From contig JALRIY010000136.1 of assembly GCA_023255285.1 (NCBI GenBank), forward strand, positions 1-6,364: a stretch of DNA of 6,364 nt, in the 5' to 3' direction. Below the pieces are notes generated by a model that made no database searches, was not told the DNA's origin, and was given only the letters and a program-made list of their open reading frames with translations. This DNA comes from Algoriphagus sp. Its GTDB lineage: Bacteria > Bacteroidota > Bacteroidia > Cytophagales > Cyclobacteriaceae. Shown piece by piece: positions 5,040 through 6,364 of this stretch. The translations under genes and the position numbers were made by a program. Within the stretch, counting starts at the first letter, position 1, and every line of letters starts with the position of its first letter.

Positions 5040-6364
5040 TTAGATAGTTTCTGGCTCTAGCCACTTACCGTCCTCACGGATGATGTTGATCAATTCGTCC
5101 ACCGCTTTTTCGGAAGCTACAGCCCGTTTGACTACCTCTTTGCCTTTGTACAAGGTGATTTTTCCTTTACCCGAACCCACATAGCCGTAATCTGCATCGG
5201 CCATCTCTCCTGGACCATTGACGATACAACCCATGATACCAATCTTCACCCCTTTCAAATGATCCGTACGCTTTCGTATCATGGCAGTGGTTTCCTGTAG
5301 ATCAAAGAGAGTTCGACCACACGAAGGACAAGAAATGTATTCCGTCTTGGACATGCGGGTACGTGCGGCTTGCAGTACACCAAAGCTAACAGAGTTGTGA
5401 AGTTTGATCTGCTCCAAAACCTGCTTCCGATCTTGAGATTCCTCTGGATTCAAGGATATAACAATCCCATCACCTAGCCCATCGACTAACAGCCCTCCTA
5501 CATCTGTAGCTGCGTACAACATGGTTTGATCTGCCGTATGGGCCGGATAACTCACCTGTACCACCACCGGAGCTGAACAATTTGCCTCCAACAAGTCTAC
5601 AAATGCCCTGCGCAAGTCGGGCATGCCATGGGCATTACTACTGGATAATAGGATCACCGTATCTTTTCTACCACCAACCAAAGAAATGGCTTGCTTAATA
5701 TCTGCCGTGCTTACAGCTAAGAAATTTAGGTCTTCATGCCACACGTTCGCTTCATTGTATTCTGAAAGTTGGAATAAGGGAAATTTATTCAATCGATCCC
5801 CTACGGCTTTCCAAACGGAAAAATTCTGGATTTCTTTCATCCCATTTGGCAGCATAAAGGGAATGGGGTTTGCACCGGAATAAATAAAGTCGGAACCTAG
5901 ATCATTCATCTTCCACTTGTCCAATTCAGGTAGATAAAAGTGTCCTACAACTTTCATTTCACGATCTGTAACTTGGGATAGCGCAGAAATATCTGCAATC
6001 ACGCGAGGCACATTTTGACCCCCAAAATTGTATACTTCGCTTACTTGACGCTTGGTATACTCAAAGGGCCGTATGGGATAGGATGCAAGTGGGGCAATCA
6101 AAGCATGCCCAGTTCTGGCCGTGTATCGATCAATCAAAGCACGTGCTACAGGAGCTTCAAACTCGGGGTCTTCAGTCAATGAAACGCGTACCGTATCCCC
6201 CAAGCCATCTTCCAAAAGTGTTCCAATGCCCACTGCAGATTTGATTCGACCATCTTCAGCCTCACCTGCTTCGGTAACACCCAAGTGCAGAGGATAGGGC
6301 TTAAAGCCTCCTTCATTAAGTTTCTGGACTAGCAAGCGGTAGGCCTGCACCATGACCTGCGTAT
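5040..6364 (-). CDS. ispG: 4-hydroxy-3-methylbut-2-enyl diphosphate synthase, 5' part outside window
   Basis: IspG (GcpE) reduces methylerythritol cyclodiphosphate to HMBPP, the sixth step of the MEP isoprenoid pathway, in the cytoplasm with a [4Fe-4S] cluster. The reading frame is open to the window edge (TQV precedes the first in-window Met), so the ATG at 6353 is internal and roughly the N-terminal third of the protein is missing. Counting from that Met, 437 codons are seen. The TIM-barrel end reads YPLHLGVTEAGE (20-31), then KSAVGIGTLLEDGLGDTVRV (38-57). After VSLTEDPE comes a long insert to about residue 320, the extra A2 domain of the Bacteroidota, chlamydial and plant type, absent from the E. 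coli enzyme. The cluster domain has C342 and C345 (CPSCGR), C376 (MGCIVNGPGE) and E383. All cluster ligands are intact, so the gene looks functional. The stop TAA is followed within two bases by element E2. Confidence 0.96.
   Translation of the reverse strand, partial: TQVMVQAYRLLVQKLNEGGFKPYPLHLGVTEAGEAEDGRIKSAVGIGTLLEDGLGDTVRVSLTEDPEFEAPVARALIDRYTARTGHALIAPLASYPIRPFEYTKRQVSEVYNFGGQNVPRVIADISALSQVTDREMKVVGHFYLPELDKWKMNDLGSDFIYSGANPIPFMLPNGMKEIQNFSVWKAVGDRLNKFPLFQLSEYNEANVWHEDLNFLAVSTADIKQAISLVGGRKDTVILLSSSNAHGMPDLRRAFVDLLEANCSAPVVVQVSYPAHTADQTMLYAATDVGGLLVDGLGDGIVISLNPEESQDRKQVLEQIKLHNSVSFGVLQAARTRMSKTEYISCPSCGRTLFDLQETTAMIRKRTDHLKGVKIGIMGCIVNGPGEMADADYGYVGSGKGKITLYKGKEVVKRAVASEKAVDELINIIREDGKWLEPETI

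Overview
The window looks like a chromosomal segment of a Bacteroidota bacterium, most likely a Cytophagales / Cyclobacteriaceae-type organism. This rests on four things: the long insert-bearing form of IspG, a paired LVIVD-repeat lipoprotein and outer-membrane barrel, a short one-TM protein of a type common in that group, and AT-rich intergenic DNA with weak Shine-Dalgarno sequences. The assignment is by recognition, not by search.

Layout. Positions 1-1088 contain no convincing gene. The first ~585 bases are a degenerate tandem array with a period of about 109 bp, which looks like decayed or structured DNA rather than an intact gene. A small palindrome and a direct repeat follow, then a MITE-like element (E3, 756-902). 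At 1089-2129 (minus) lies a Tat-exported NHL beta-propeller related to peptidyl-alpha-hydroxyglycine amidating lyase. The divergent gap 2130-2508 holds a second, degraded MITE-like element (E4). At 2509-4399 (plus) is a tight two-gene operon, an LVIVD-repeat lipoprotein followed after one base by an outer-membrane beta-barrel protein, ending in a hairpin terminator. A third element (E1, 4459-4598) sits between that terminator and a convergent 64-residue membrane protein gene (4595-4789, minus), and supplies that gene's stop codon. A fourth element (E2, 4873-5038) begins just after the stop codon of ispG. The ispG gene fills the rest of the window on the minus strand and runs off its right end.

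How the parts relate. ispG is a housekeeping isoprenoid gene (MEP pathway). The Tat-exported propeller and the lipoprotein/barrel pair are cell-envelope functions; their substrates cannot be read from sequence. The most unusual content is intergenic: four copies of one 140-166 bp inverted-repeat element within 4.3 kb, one with a clean 10-bp target duplication, and the ~109-bp array whose units keep a small variable-sequence hairpin. No defence system, CRISPR array, tRNA, rRNA or transposase gene is visible.
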